This document shows positions 1 through 6,731 of a DNA stretch of 10,643 nt, piece after piece. How positions within the stretch are numbered: the first letter of the stretch is position 1; each line of letters opens with the position of its first letter. The position numbers were made by a program, and so were the translations under genes. The DNA is from Chloroflexota bacterium (GTDB taxonomy: Bacteria > Chloroflexota > Dehalococcoidia > UBA1151 > UBA1328), in NCBI GenBank assembly GCA_002687335.1, contig NYZY01000079.1:1-10643 (forward strand), read 5' to 3'. The notes beneath the pieces were generated by a model. That model did not search any database. It saw nothing but the letters and a program-made list of their open reading frames with translations, and was not told where the DNA came from.

Positions 1-70
1 AACAACTGCAAACATCAGGGTTTATACTCCTTGAATCACTTCGATTCTTAAACTGTCAGGAATTTGTTAC

Positions 71-553
71 ATGACTTTTCACCCGAATCAAATGGATGTC
101 ATTGATCGACGTCAAGTTGAAGCTTTAGTTCTAGGACCGATGCTCAAGGCCTTTCAGAATGAAATCGGAATAGAAAAAACTAATGAGATCGCCAGAACTG
201 TAATCACGAGCCTAGCACGAGAACAAGGTGCACAATTCGCACAAGATATTGGATCAAATGAACTCGAAGACTACGCCTCGAACAAAGACGCATGGAGAAG
301 AAACGGTGCTCTCGAAATTGAAGTTATCAAAACCGATAATCGAGAATACTCATTCAACGTGACACGGTGCAAATACGCCGAAATGTACGAAGAACTCGGG
401 TACCCTGATCTCGGTGAAATATTTTCGTGCACGCGTGATTTTGAATTTTGTTCCGGTTTCAACTCAGAAATCAAACTGCGCCGAACACAAACAATCATGG
501 AAGGATCATCACATTGTGACTTCCGTTATTCCCACGAGAAATCAACTAAGTAA
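71..553 (+). CDS. L-2-amino-thiazoline-4-carboxylic acid hydrolase family protein
   Basis: The 160-residue product resembles the ATC hydrolase family. Its best-studied member opens the ring of L-2-amino-thiazoline-4-carboxylate to N-carbamoyl-L-cysteine in a Pseudomonas cysteine-synthesis route. The C-terminal half carries the family-like pattern: NVTRCKYAEMYEELG (residues 96-110), a CxxxFxxC-type stretch (Cys120, Cys127), then a segment ending in G-x3-CDFRY (Cys149). The length matches a complete single-domain member. No signal peptide or membrane segment is visible, so it is probably cytosolic. The ATG at 71 has AGGA at 58-61, 9 bases upstream. A TATACT at 23-28 could be a -10 box, but no good -35 is present. 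No cysteine-pathway partner lies nearby, so the true substrate is unknown; many family members are annotated on fold alone. Family assignment is fairly sure, reaction is not. Confidence 0.8.
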   Translation: MTFHPNQMDVIDRRQVEALVLGPMLKAFQNEIGIEKTNEIARTVITSLAREQGAQFAQDIGSNELEDYASNKDAWRRNGALEIEVIKTDNREYSFNVTRCKYAEMYEELGYPDLGEIFSCTRDFEFCSGFNSEIKLRRTQTIMEGSSHCDFRYSHEKSTK

Positions 554-625
554 GAGAAAAGACTTTATAAGTTTCGATAATGATTTAACTCCACCATCGT
601 TTCCACCTACCTTCCCAAATCAACC

Positions 626-630
626 AAGGA
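626..630 (+). promoter_or_regulatory. Ribosome binding site supporting a TTG start
   Basis: AAGGA lies 9 bases upstream of the TTG codon at 640. This spacing favours TTG as the start of the zinc-ribbon gene. The first cysteine of the first zinc ribbon is residue 6, so no later start would keep the domain intact. Confidence 0.6.
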
Positions 631-639
631 TTTATCAAA

Positions 640-1086
640 TTGAACCAACTGGTATGTCCAGTAGACCAAACAAATCTCGTTCTATCCAAAACCGCAGGTG
701 AAGAATCTTCAACATGCCCCAAATGTGATGGAGTATGGCTCACCCTCGATACTCTGGAAATGCTAGAAGATAGAGCAGCCAATGCGAACATGGTTAAAGG
801 CCAACGGCAATATGGGAAACACGAAGTTGATCACGATTGCCCCCATTGCCGTAAAAACATGATTCGATTTCGGTACCGAGGCTATAACCTCGAAATAGAA
901 TCCTGCCCGACCGATGCAGGATTCTGGTTAGATAAAAGTGAAGAACGAGAAATACGCGACGTCATGAAAAAACGTGCCTCCAACCTAGCGCGCTCATCCT
1001 CGGCTGAACAAAGTTGGCATAATGCCCGAAGAGGAGTAAAAATTAGTTTGTTTCAGCGTATCAAACAGTTATTTGGTATCGACTGA
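640..1086 (+). CDS. Tandem zf-TFIIB (zinc ribbon) domain protein
   Basis: The 148-residue protein has two zf-TFIIB-type zinc ribbons. The first runs from Cys6 (CPVD) to CPKCDGVWL (Cys26, Cys29). The second runs from CPHC (Cys67, Cys70) to CPTDAGFWLD (Cys89, Asp92). Each repeat has three cysteines and one aspartate in the four ligand positions, with the Asp in the first knuckle of repeat one and the second knuckle of repeat two. Asp for Cys at these places is seen in this family and could still bind zinc. A basic C-terminal tail (about 103-148, ending RIKQLFGID) may contact nucleic acid or another protein. The role of these proteins is not established. The start is TTG with a good AAGGA site; the next gene begins 15 bases after its stop, suggesting co-transcription. 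Confidence 0.82.
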   Translation: MNQLVCPVDQTNLVLSKTAGEESSTCPKCDGVWLTLDTLEMLEDRAANANMVKGQRQYGKHEVDHDCPHCRKNMIRFRYRGYNLEIESCPTDAGFWLDKSEEREIRDVMKKRASNLARSSSAEQSWHNARRGVKISLFQRIKQLFGID

Positions 1087-1101
1087 GGTTAAAATCGAAA
1101 G

Positions 1102-1674
1102 ATGTTTGATTCTGATCGGCAAAACGCCGACATAACCTTGTGCATCTTCCCTCACCTGCGGGAATTCATCGCTGTAGACACCAGGGACACTCGTCCCAAT
1201 GGGCCTACTGTACTCACCTTGTCGATATCCAACATACTCGGAGAAGACTTTTACTCCACTATTGAACGTGATTTTTCGAAAATGATCCGACGTAAAGACA
1301 TTGGCTTCCTTGAATTGATGGGTATCCCTCAACAAGTAGAAGCAGTAGTTCGGTCTAATTCACTACAGCGAATCATTGCAGAACTTGGAATCGATATAAC
1401 CGCAGATGCTAATGATGCAAATGGCACAGTTGGCGTCCTTTTTTTTGCTGGGTCTTTACTTGAGTTCAAAAATTCACAACTAAGTGAAGCAACAGGTGAA
1501 TTGTTTGGGAAGAAACTTCCGTCGGAAATGCTAGACCAGTTAAACGAGCAACTATCGGCCCTTATGCGCAAAGAGCGCCTCGCGCTACAAAAGGCCACCC
1601 GCCAAGACCTGTCAGGTCTAATTTCGGGAACTAGTGGTGCATACGTCACACTCTGGGAAAATAGCGGGAATTAA
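1102..1674 (+). CDS. Hypothetical protein, no recognised family
   Basis: I do not recognise this 190-residue protein. It has no signal peptide, no convincing membrane helix and no cysteine cluster (one Cys, residue 14). The N-terminal third looks mixed alpha/beta. A short hydrophobic strand (VGVLFFAGSLLEF, about 110-122) precedes a charged, probably helical C-terminal region (about 128-170, rich in Leu, Glu, Lys, Arg). The ATG is the first possible start after an in-frame TAA at 1090. GAGG at 1085-1088, overlapping the previous stop, is a rather distant ribosome site, so translation may be coupled to the zinc-ribbon gene 15 bases upstream. Its strandwise fit and uninterrupted 573 bases make it a credible gene. 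A run of eight T at 1439-1446 lies inside the frame. Function unknown. Confidence 0.7.
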   Translation: MFDSDRQNADITLCIFPHLREFIAVDTRDTRPNGPTVLTLSISNILGEDFYSTIERDFSKMIRRKDIGFLELMGIPQQVEAVVRSNSLQRIIAELGIDITADANDANGTVGVLFFAGSLLEFKNSQLSEATGELFGKKLPSEMLDQLNEQLSALMRKERLALQKATRQDLSGLISGTSGAYVTLWENSGN

Positions 1675-1790
1675 CTCTCTTTCAGTTTGTTACAACGACA
1701 AAACTGTACCTTCATTGTCTAATCATCAACAATCCCTGCACTCGGCTACCTGATTCACTAGGGCATTGCGCTGGGTGCTGGTTCATACAA

Positions 1791-3233
1791 ATGGAAGATT
1801 CGTTTCTCGATACATTCTTGGGTCCCCCCGCCGAAGGCACCTTCTTAGCTTGGCTGTCTGATGGTGGACTTTGGGCTTTACTGATTGCGGTCAGCGCAGT
1901 AATCGGGTGGTGGATCGTTCGTCGCGTCCTGCGCCGAGGCCTCAGGCAGGCGATACGTGGACTCGATCAACATGAAGCAACTGCCGATGTTGGGATGGCT
2001 GTTCAAGCCGCTGATTCTTGGATTTCAAACTTCTTTACAGCCATTGTGTTTGGCGTAGCGGCTGTTCTTGGAATACTTCAGGTCCTTGGCAATAATATAG
2101 ATCCAGCAATCGATTATTTACAGAATTTTGGGGCTGCTAGTTTTAACTGGTTGGTCACAGACGGCTTACGTATCGTATTGATCCTATTTCTCAGCTGGGT
2201 CCTCGGTCGCGTAACCCGACGTGCCATACCCAGACTTTTGTCATCCATCATGCTTACGCAGGCCTCTGCCGCAGACCACGATGAGATCACGAAACGTTCA
2301 GAAACACTTTCGAGCGTTTTTGTCGGTGCGGTTGTCACACTAATTTACATATCAGCGCTTTTCATGATTCTCACAGAACTATCGGTTCCAATCGGTCCTG
2401 TTCTTGGCGGATTCGGAATCGCTGGAATCGCAGTAGGGTTTGGGGCCCAATATTTGGTCAGAGATTTAATCGCGGGAGTTTTCATACTTGCGGAAAATCA
2501 ATATCGAACGGGAGACGTTGTTACTGTAGCTGGAACTTCCGGATTAGTGGAGTCAATCAATCTCAGACGTACAGTGCTGCGTGATCTAGATGGACAAGTA
2601 ATCGTCATACCGAATGGCGAAATTTCTGTTGCCTTCAACAAAACAAAATACTGGTCCAGGGTTAATCTAGATATCGGTGTTGCCTATAAGGAAGATGTTG
2701 ATCGAGTTGTTGAAGTTCTTAACGAAGTTGGTGAAGAAATAGCCGCTGACCCGTATTACGGCCTGATGTTGATAACTCCACCACAAGTACTCCGCCTAGA
2801 CTCACTGGACGACTCAGCGGTCACATTCAAGATGTTGGGCGACTGTAAGCCTATGAAGCAATGGGAAATCACAGGTGAGATGCGAAAACGCATTAAAATC
2901 CGACTCGATAATGAAGGCATCGAAATTCCATTCCCACACCAAACCGTTTACTGGGGCGAGGCACAACCCCCATTCCGTTACGAAGGAATTGATGAAGTCA
3001 AACAACACACCACATCTACTCAAAGTGAGCGCGTCTCAAAACCTTCTACTAGAGCTAGTGGCGAATCCGAAAAGCAAACACCTGAGCTGATCGATGCAGG
3101 TGCTCCAATCACTCCAGAACGCCGAGAAGAGTTACTAGCAACAATAGCCGTAGCAACAAGCGCACGGATGGGTGAACCGGATTGGGACATAAGAGCCCGC
3201 ACGCTGATAGTTGACATTCCTGACAACGAGTAG
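1791..3233 (+). CDS. MscS-family mechanosensitive ion channel
   Basis: A 480-residue cytoplasmic-membrane channel that would open under membrane tension to release solutes during hypo-osmotic shock. Hydrophobic segments lie at about 26-43, 82-100, 122-139 and 175-197. The pore-lining helix follows (about 201-232, with GIAGIAVGFGAQYLVRDLIA). The beta domain follows at once, with GDVV (241-244), LRDLDGQV (263-270) and IPNG (273-276). The alpha/beta C-terminal domain ends at IPFPHQTVYW (379-388), the usual end of the family. Residue 221 is Tyr where many relatives have Asn (GAQNLV). Residues 389-480 form an extra tail: a Ser/Thr/Glu/Lys-rich linker (about 404-436) then a compact piece from PITPERREELL to the end. 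No strong ribosome site precedes the ATG; no other start exists just upstream. It stands apart from its neighbours by 116 and 162 bases or more. Confidence 0.93.
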   Translation: MEDSFLDTFLGPPAEGTFLAWLSDGGLWALLIAVSAVIGWWIVRRVLRRGLRQAIRGLDQHEATADVGMAVQAADSWISNFFTAIVFGVAAVLGILQVLGNNIDPAIDYLQNFGAASFNWLVTDGLRIVLILFLSWVLGRVTRRAIPRLLSSIMLTQASAADHDEITKRSETLSSVFVGAVVTLIYISALFMILTELSVPIGPVLGGFGIAGIAVGFGAQYLVRDLIAGVFILAENQYRTGDVVTVAGTSGLVESINLRRTVLRDLDGQVIVIPNGEISVAFNKTKYWSRVNLDIGVAYKEDVDRVVEVLNEVGEEIAADPYYGLMLITPPQVLRLDSLDDSAVTFKMLGDCKPMKQWEITGEMRKRIKIRLDNEGIEIPFPHQTVYWGEAQPPFRYEGIDEVKQHTTSTQSERVSKPSTRASGESEKQTPELIDAGAPITPERREELLATIAVATSARMGEPDWDIRARTLIVDIPDNE

Positions 3234-3395
3234 CAACTTATAAACGCCATCTCGAAAAACGGAATCGAGAATCTCATTAAATTATTCAGAAACTCATGTG
3301 ATCAACCCAGCCAAACATGCTAAAACTTTTTAACACAGATTTTGAACGCTAACTAAAATTAGTGCATTGATTTAGTCTTCATCAAATGCGTCCTG
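3234..3395. other. Intergenic region upstream of alaS
   Basis: This 162-base AT-rich gap is the longest in the window. It holds two small inverted repeats: TCTCGA/TCGAGA (3250-3255 and 3265-3270, 9-base loop) and ACTAA-AA-TTAGT (3352-3363). Neither has a following T-tract. TTGAAC at 3342-3347 resembles a -35 box, but I see no convincing -10 at the right distance. There is no T-box-like conserved sequence, although such leaders precede many synthetase genes in Firmicutes. A promoter for alaS is expected here but cannot be placed. Confidence 0.4.
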
Positions 3396-3402
3396 ATGAT
3401 CC

Positions 3403-3406
3403 GGAG
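3403..3406 (+). promoter_or_regulatory. Probable alaS ribosome binding site
   Basis: GGAG sits 4 bases before the ATG at 3411. The in-frame ATG at 3396 has no purine-rich site upstream, so the downstream ATG is preferred. The spacing is short, which leaves some doubt. Confidence 0.45.
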
Positions 3407-3410
3407 AAAA

Positions 3411-6239
3411 ATGAGCGCAGGTCCTCCAAAAACAGCAGATGAGTTGAGAGAAGCGTTTCTCGCTTATTTTGAAACGCATGACCATTTACGCATGCCATCA
3501 TCTTCGCTGATTCCTGCAGCGGATCCAACCCTACTTCTTGTTAACTCGGGTATGGCTCAATTCAAACCGTACTTTTCGGGAGAGAAAGAACCACCACACC
3601 CTCGCATAACTACCTCTCAAAAGTGCTTTCGAACAACAGATATTGAGGAAGTCGGAGATGACACACATCTAACCATGTTCGAAATGCTAGGTAATTTCAG
3701 CTTTGGAAATTATTTCAAGAAAGAGGCTTGTACTTGGGCGTTAGACCTATTAACAAATCAACTCGGGTTAGATCCTGAGCGTCTCTACTTCACCGTGTAT
3801 ACCACTGATGATGAAGCCGAACACATTTGGAGAGAACTTGGTATTCCAACCGAACGGATTTATAGATTTGGAGATGAAGATAACTGGTGGGGACCAGCAG
3901 GAAACGAAGGAGTGTGCGGTCCAAGCTCCGAAATCAATTATTACAGGGGATCCCTTGAAGATGTCCCTAACGTGGATGATCCAATCCGAAACGGACAATG
4001 GGGACCCAATTACCACGAAGATTTCATTGAGTTATATAACCTAGTCTTCACGCAATTTTATCGAGATATAGAAGGTAATGACTCTGTTCTACCTGCAAAA
4101 AATATCGATACTGGTATGGGATTCGAACGCATGCTGTCTGTCTTGCAAGGCGTCGACAATGTCTACGATACGGACGCGTTTAGCAGCATAATTGCACATG
4201 TTGAAAAATTGTCCGGCAAAAAATGGAATTCAGACCCAGAAACTGATCGGGCAATACGTGTCGTCGCCGAACATGCCAGATCATCTTGTTTTCTGATTGG
4301 TGACGGGGTTATTCCAGGTAATACTGGCCGAGGATACGTCCTAAGACGTCTAATCAGACGCGGGATGCTATTCGGCAAAGATTTAGGACTTGACGATTCG
4401 ATTTTATCGTCACTTACCAAAACTGTTCGCGATCAGATGAGTCATATTTACCCCGAAGTGGCGCAAAACTATGATTTCATCAAAAACGTTCTAGAACAAG
4501 AAGAGAACAGCTTTTCACGCACCTTAGAATTTGGTGCACTTGTCCTCTCGGGAATGATCGACTATCGATTTGAAAACCCGGATGCTGCACGAGGTGCCAA
4601 AGACGGCAAACAACCAAAACCGCCAACCGGTGATGAAGCTCATACCATTGGCCGCAGACAGGCTATTTCAGAAATACAGAGTCTGGTCGAGTCTAATAAC
4701 ACAGTAGGAATTGATCGGTGGCAAACTCGTATTTCTGGCAAAGAAGCATTTGTGCTGTATGACACATACGGATATCCATTTGAAGTTACCGATGAAGTTG
4801 CAGGAAAAGCCGGTATCTCAGTAGATGCCGACGGATTTGCTTCTGAAATGCAAAAACAACGGGAACGTGGGCGGGCCGTCGGAGCATTTGGAGGCAACGC
4901 TGATTCAACCCGAATCTATGAAGATATGGAGATCGATGACACTCCATTCATCGGTTACGAAACACTTACTGCAGACGCCACGATATCAGCGATTGTGATT
5001 AATGGCGCCAGTGTGGAGTCAGCCGAACAAGACGATAAAGTGGAGCTAATCCTCGATAAAACACCTTTTTACGCTGCTCGAGGCGGCCAGGTTGGTGATA
5101 CGGGAATTATCAGTAATGAAAACTGCGAAATTCGAATAACAGACACTAGGGCTCCCTACGGACACATAAATGTTCATTTCGGCACGGTCATGTCAGGTTC
5201 TATACATAAAGGAGATGTAATCAACGCTGCTGTAGATGAAGATCGGCGAGAACGTATTCGGCGTAATCACACTGCCACTCACCTAGTACACGCTGCGCTA
5301 CGAGAGATTGTAGGAAGCCATGTCCGCCAGGCAGGATCCGTTGTTGATCCCGATAGACTCCGATTCGATTTTACAAACATGGAGGCACTTTCAAAAGAAC
5401 AGATCACGGCAATACAAAACCGTGTAAACGAGAAGATTCGCTTAAACCGTGAAGTCGAAGTTCACTGGACCACTTATGGAGATGCAGTAGCAGAGGGTGC
5501 TTTGGCCTTCTTCGGAGATACGTATGAAAACGAAGTCCGTACTATCAAGATCGACGCTCCCTGGAGCTATGAGCTTTGTGGTGGTACCCACATGGATCAA
5601 ACTGGGGGAATCGGGACCTTCGTAATCATGTCGGAAACGGGAATTGGATCTGGTATGCGACGCATGGAAGCAATAACCGGAATTACTGCCGAACAAGAGA
5701 TTCGTGATCGATTCGACACACTAGAAGATATCGCCACAAAATTCCGGGTTGGGATTTCTGAAACTCCCTCGCGTATCGGCGCAACATTGGATGATCTCAA
5801 CCAAACCAGAAAACGCGTAGCACAGCTCGAGCAGCAACTACTCCAAGTAAGTGTTGGATCAGGTAATACAAATAACACCACTACTAGAGTAGACATTGAT
5901 TCAAACGGAACTACCATACGCGTTGAAATAGGTCAGATTCCTGCCTCAAATGTGGACGCACTGAGAAAAGCCGGTGATCATCTCAAAAATCAGATTGGAG
6001 AAGGTGTCGTGGTATTAGGGAGCGTCATAGACAAAAGACCTATAGTTATCGTCATGGCAACTCAAGATATGATCAAAGTAGGGATCCATTCGGGGAATAT
6101 TGCACAAGAAATTGCAAAACGTATTGACGGTGGAGGTGGCGGGAGTCCAATTGTGGCTCAAGCGGGAGGGAAAAAAGCTGATCAACTTACAGTGGCACTA
6201 GACGCAACAGAAGAAATTATCAAAAAGTCACTAACTTAG
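3411..6239 (+). CDS. alaS: Alanyl-tRNA synthetase
   Basis: Class II synthetase that activates alanine and charges tRNA-Ala, and hydrolyses Ser/Gly-tRNA-Ala. Numbering here starts at ATG 3411 (942 residues); ATG 3396 would add five. The N-terminal core shows the typical LREAFLAYFETHDH start, the QKCFRTTDIEEVG and FEMLGNFSFGNYF stretches, and class II motif 3 (GNTGRGYVLRRLIRR, 303-317). The editing domain has the zinc ligands HTATH (620-624) and CGGTH (723-727). A coiled-coil linker (about 793-813) leads to the C-terminal DHHA1 domain with its glycine-rich GGGGGSPIVAQAGGK (907-921). All parts are present, so it should be active and proofreading. The protein is longer than the usual 870-880 residues, mainly through an extra segment of about 50 residues near 386-440. 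ruvX follows about 25 bases after the stop, an alaS-ruvX link common in bacteria. Confidence 0.98.
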   Translation: MSAGPPKTADELREAFLAYFETHDHLRMPSSSLIPAADPTLLLVNSGMAQFKPYFSGEKEPPHPRITTSQKCFRTTDIEEVGDDTHLTMFEMLGNFSFGNYFKKEACTWALDLLTNQLGLDPERLYFTVYTTDDEAEHIWRELGIPTERIYRFGDEDNWWGPAGNEGVCGPSSEINYYRGSLEDVPNVDDPIRNGQWGPNYHEDFIELYNLVFTQFYRDIEGNDSVLPAKNIDTGMGFERMLSVLQGVDNVYDTDAFSSIIAHVEKLSGKKWNSDPETDRAIRVVAEHARSSCFLIGDGVIPGNTGRGYVLRRLIRRGMLFGKDLGLDDSILSSLTKTVRDQMSHIYPEVAQNYDFIKNVLEQEENSFSRTLEFGALVLSGMIDYRFENPDAARGAKDGKQPKPPTGDEAHTIGRRQAISEIQSLVESNNTVGIDRWQTRISGKEAFVLYDTYGYPFEVTDEVAGKAGISVDADGFASEMQKQRERGRAVGAFGGNADSTRIYEDMEIDDTPFIGYETLTADATISAIVINGASVESAEQDDKVELILDKTPFYAARGGQVGDTGIISNENCEIRITDTRAPYGHINVHFGTVMSGSIHKGDVINAAVDEDRRERIRRNHTATHLVHAALREIVGSHVRQAGSVVDPDRLRFDFTNMEALSKEQITAIQNRVNEKIRLNREVEVHWTTYGDAVAEGALAFFGDTYENEVRTIKIDAPWSYELCGGTHMDQTGGIGTFVIMSETGIGSGMRRMEAITGITAEQEIRDRFDTLEDIATKFRVGISETPSRIGATLDDLNQTRKRVAQLEQQLLQVSVGSGNTNNTTTRVDIDSNGTTIRVEIGQIPASNVDALRKAGDHLKNQIGEGVVVLGSVIDKRPIVIVMATQDMIKVGIHSGNIAQEIAKRIDGGGGGSPIVAQAGGKKADQLTVALDATEEIIKKSLT

Positions 6240-6251
6240 ATTTGACAAAGC

Positions 6252-6258
6252 AGGGCGG
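6252..6258 (+). promoter_or_regulatory. Possible ruvX ribosome binding site
   Basis: The purine-rich AGGGCGG lies 6 bases upstream of the ATT codon at 6265 and just after the alaS stop. It is an imperfect match to GGAGG, but it is the only candidate near the N-terminus of ruvX. Confidence 0.35.
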
Positions 6259-6264
6259 TTAAAT

Positions 6265-6693
6265 ATTCCAAATTTAGGTCGAGCGCTCGGAGTTGACTAT
6301 GGTGACGTCAGAATCGGACTCGCCCTTAGTGATCCAACAGGAACCATTGCAACCCCGATTGACCCAATAAAAGCCACTGGATCCGATGATCCTCTAAACA
6401 TCGCTTCTTTAGCAGCGGATCAAAAGGCTATGGCAATTATTGTCGGGTTACCTCTTTCACTGGACGGTTCGGTAGGCAAAGCTGCTCGTAAGGTAAATGC
6501 ATTTTGTTCCAGATTACGAAACCTCACGCAATTACCTGTGATTGTTTGGGATGAAAGAATGACTACTTTAGAAGCCCAAAACCTACTAAGGGCAGCAGGT
6601 AAAACACCCTCGAAGGAAAGAGGCATGAACCGCGGCAAAATAGACTCAGCATCTGCAGCTATCATTCTCAACTCTTACATTCAATCGAAATAA
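6265..6693 (+). CDS. ruvX: RuvX/YqgF family RNase H-fold protein (putative Holliday junction resolvase / pre-16S rRNA nuclease)
   Basis: The family has an RNase H fold; in E. coli YqgF is implicated in maturing the 5' end of 16S rRNA, and related proteins cleave Holliday junctions. From the ATT at 6265 the product is 142 residues, the usual length. Motifs: RALGVDYGDVRIGLALSD (6-23, catalytic Asp11), VGLPLSLDGS (60-69), WDERMTTLEA (95-104, Glu97) and KIDSASAAIIL (126-136, Asp127). All three acidic residues are present. The frame is open from 6235 but holds no ATG, GTG, TTG or CTG until ATG 6430, which would remove the first motif. ATT 6265 is therefore the best start, with AGGGCGG 6 bases upstream. 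A TTA at 6274, where many relatives have their first Met, is one base from TTG. The 3' end lies in a perfect inverted repeat. Gene identity is certain; the start is not. Confidence 0.9.
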   Translation: MPNLGRALGVDYGDVRIGLALSDPTGTIATPIDPIKATGSDDPLNIASLAADQKAMAIIVGLPLSLDGSVGKAARKVNAFCSRLRNLTQLPVIVWDERMTTLEAQNLLRAAGKTPSKERGMNRGKIDSASAAIILNSYIQSK

Positions 6694-6709
6694 GAGTTGA
6701 GAATGATAG
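6659..6709 (+). repeat. Perfect 19-bp inverted repeat over the ruvX stop codon
   Basis: The left arm (6659-6677) encodes the last residues of RuvX. The right arm (6691-6709) begins with the TAA stop. The arms are perfectly complementary over 19 bases and are separated by 13 bases (6678-6690). The RNA would form a long, rather AT-rich hairpin ending 22 bases before aroE. It is followed by TAAAAA, not by T, and has no T-tract in the other direction either, so it is not a classical intrinsic terminator. It could be an RNase III or mRNA-stability element between alaS-ruvX and aroE, or an inverted duplication from replication or assembly. Confidence 0.85.
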
Positions 6710-6731
6710 TAAAAACGAGAATTGTGGAACT

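Noticed and set aside
1069..1649. Antisense open frames opposite the unassigned gene, and similar ones opposite alaS, aroE, aroC and aroB
   Set aside because: They overlap well-supported + strand genes, show no recognisable motifs and lack ribosome sites; they are shadows of the coding strand.
1683..1706. Hairpin CAGTTTGT/ACAAAACTG after the unassigned gene, as a terminator
   Set aside because: The stem has a bulge and no T-tract follows; too weak to call.
3234..3410. T-box riboswitch upstream of alaS
   Set aside because: The region is short and lacks the conserved T-box sequence and a terminator hairpin; only small inverted repeats are present.
3396..3410. alaS starting at ATG 3396
   Set aside because: It adds only MIRRK and has no ribosome site, whereas GGAG precedes ATG 3411. 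It is not excluded, because the GGAG spacing is short.
6430..6693. ruvX starting at ATG 6430
   Set aside because: This would give 87 residues and lose the catalytic Asp in GVDYGDVRIG, which is clearly encoded in the same frame upstream.
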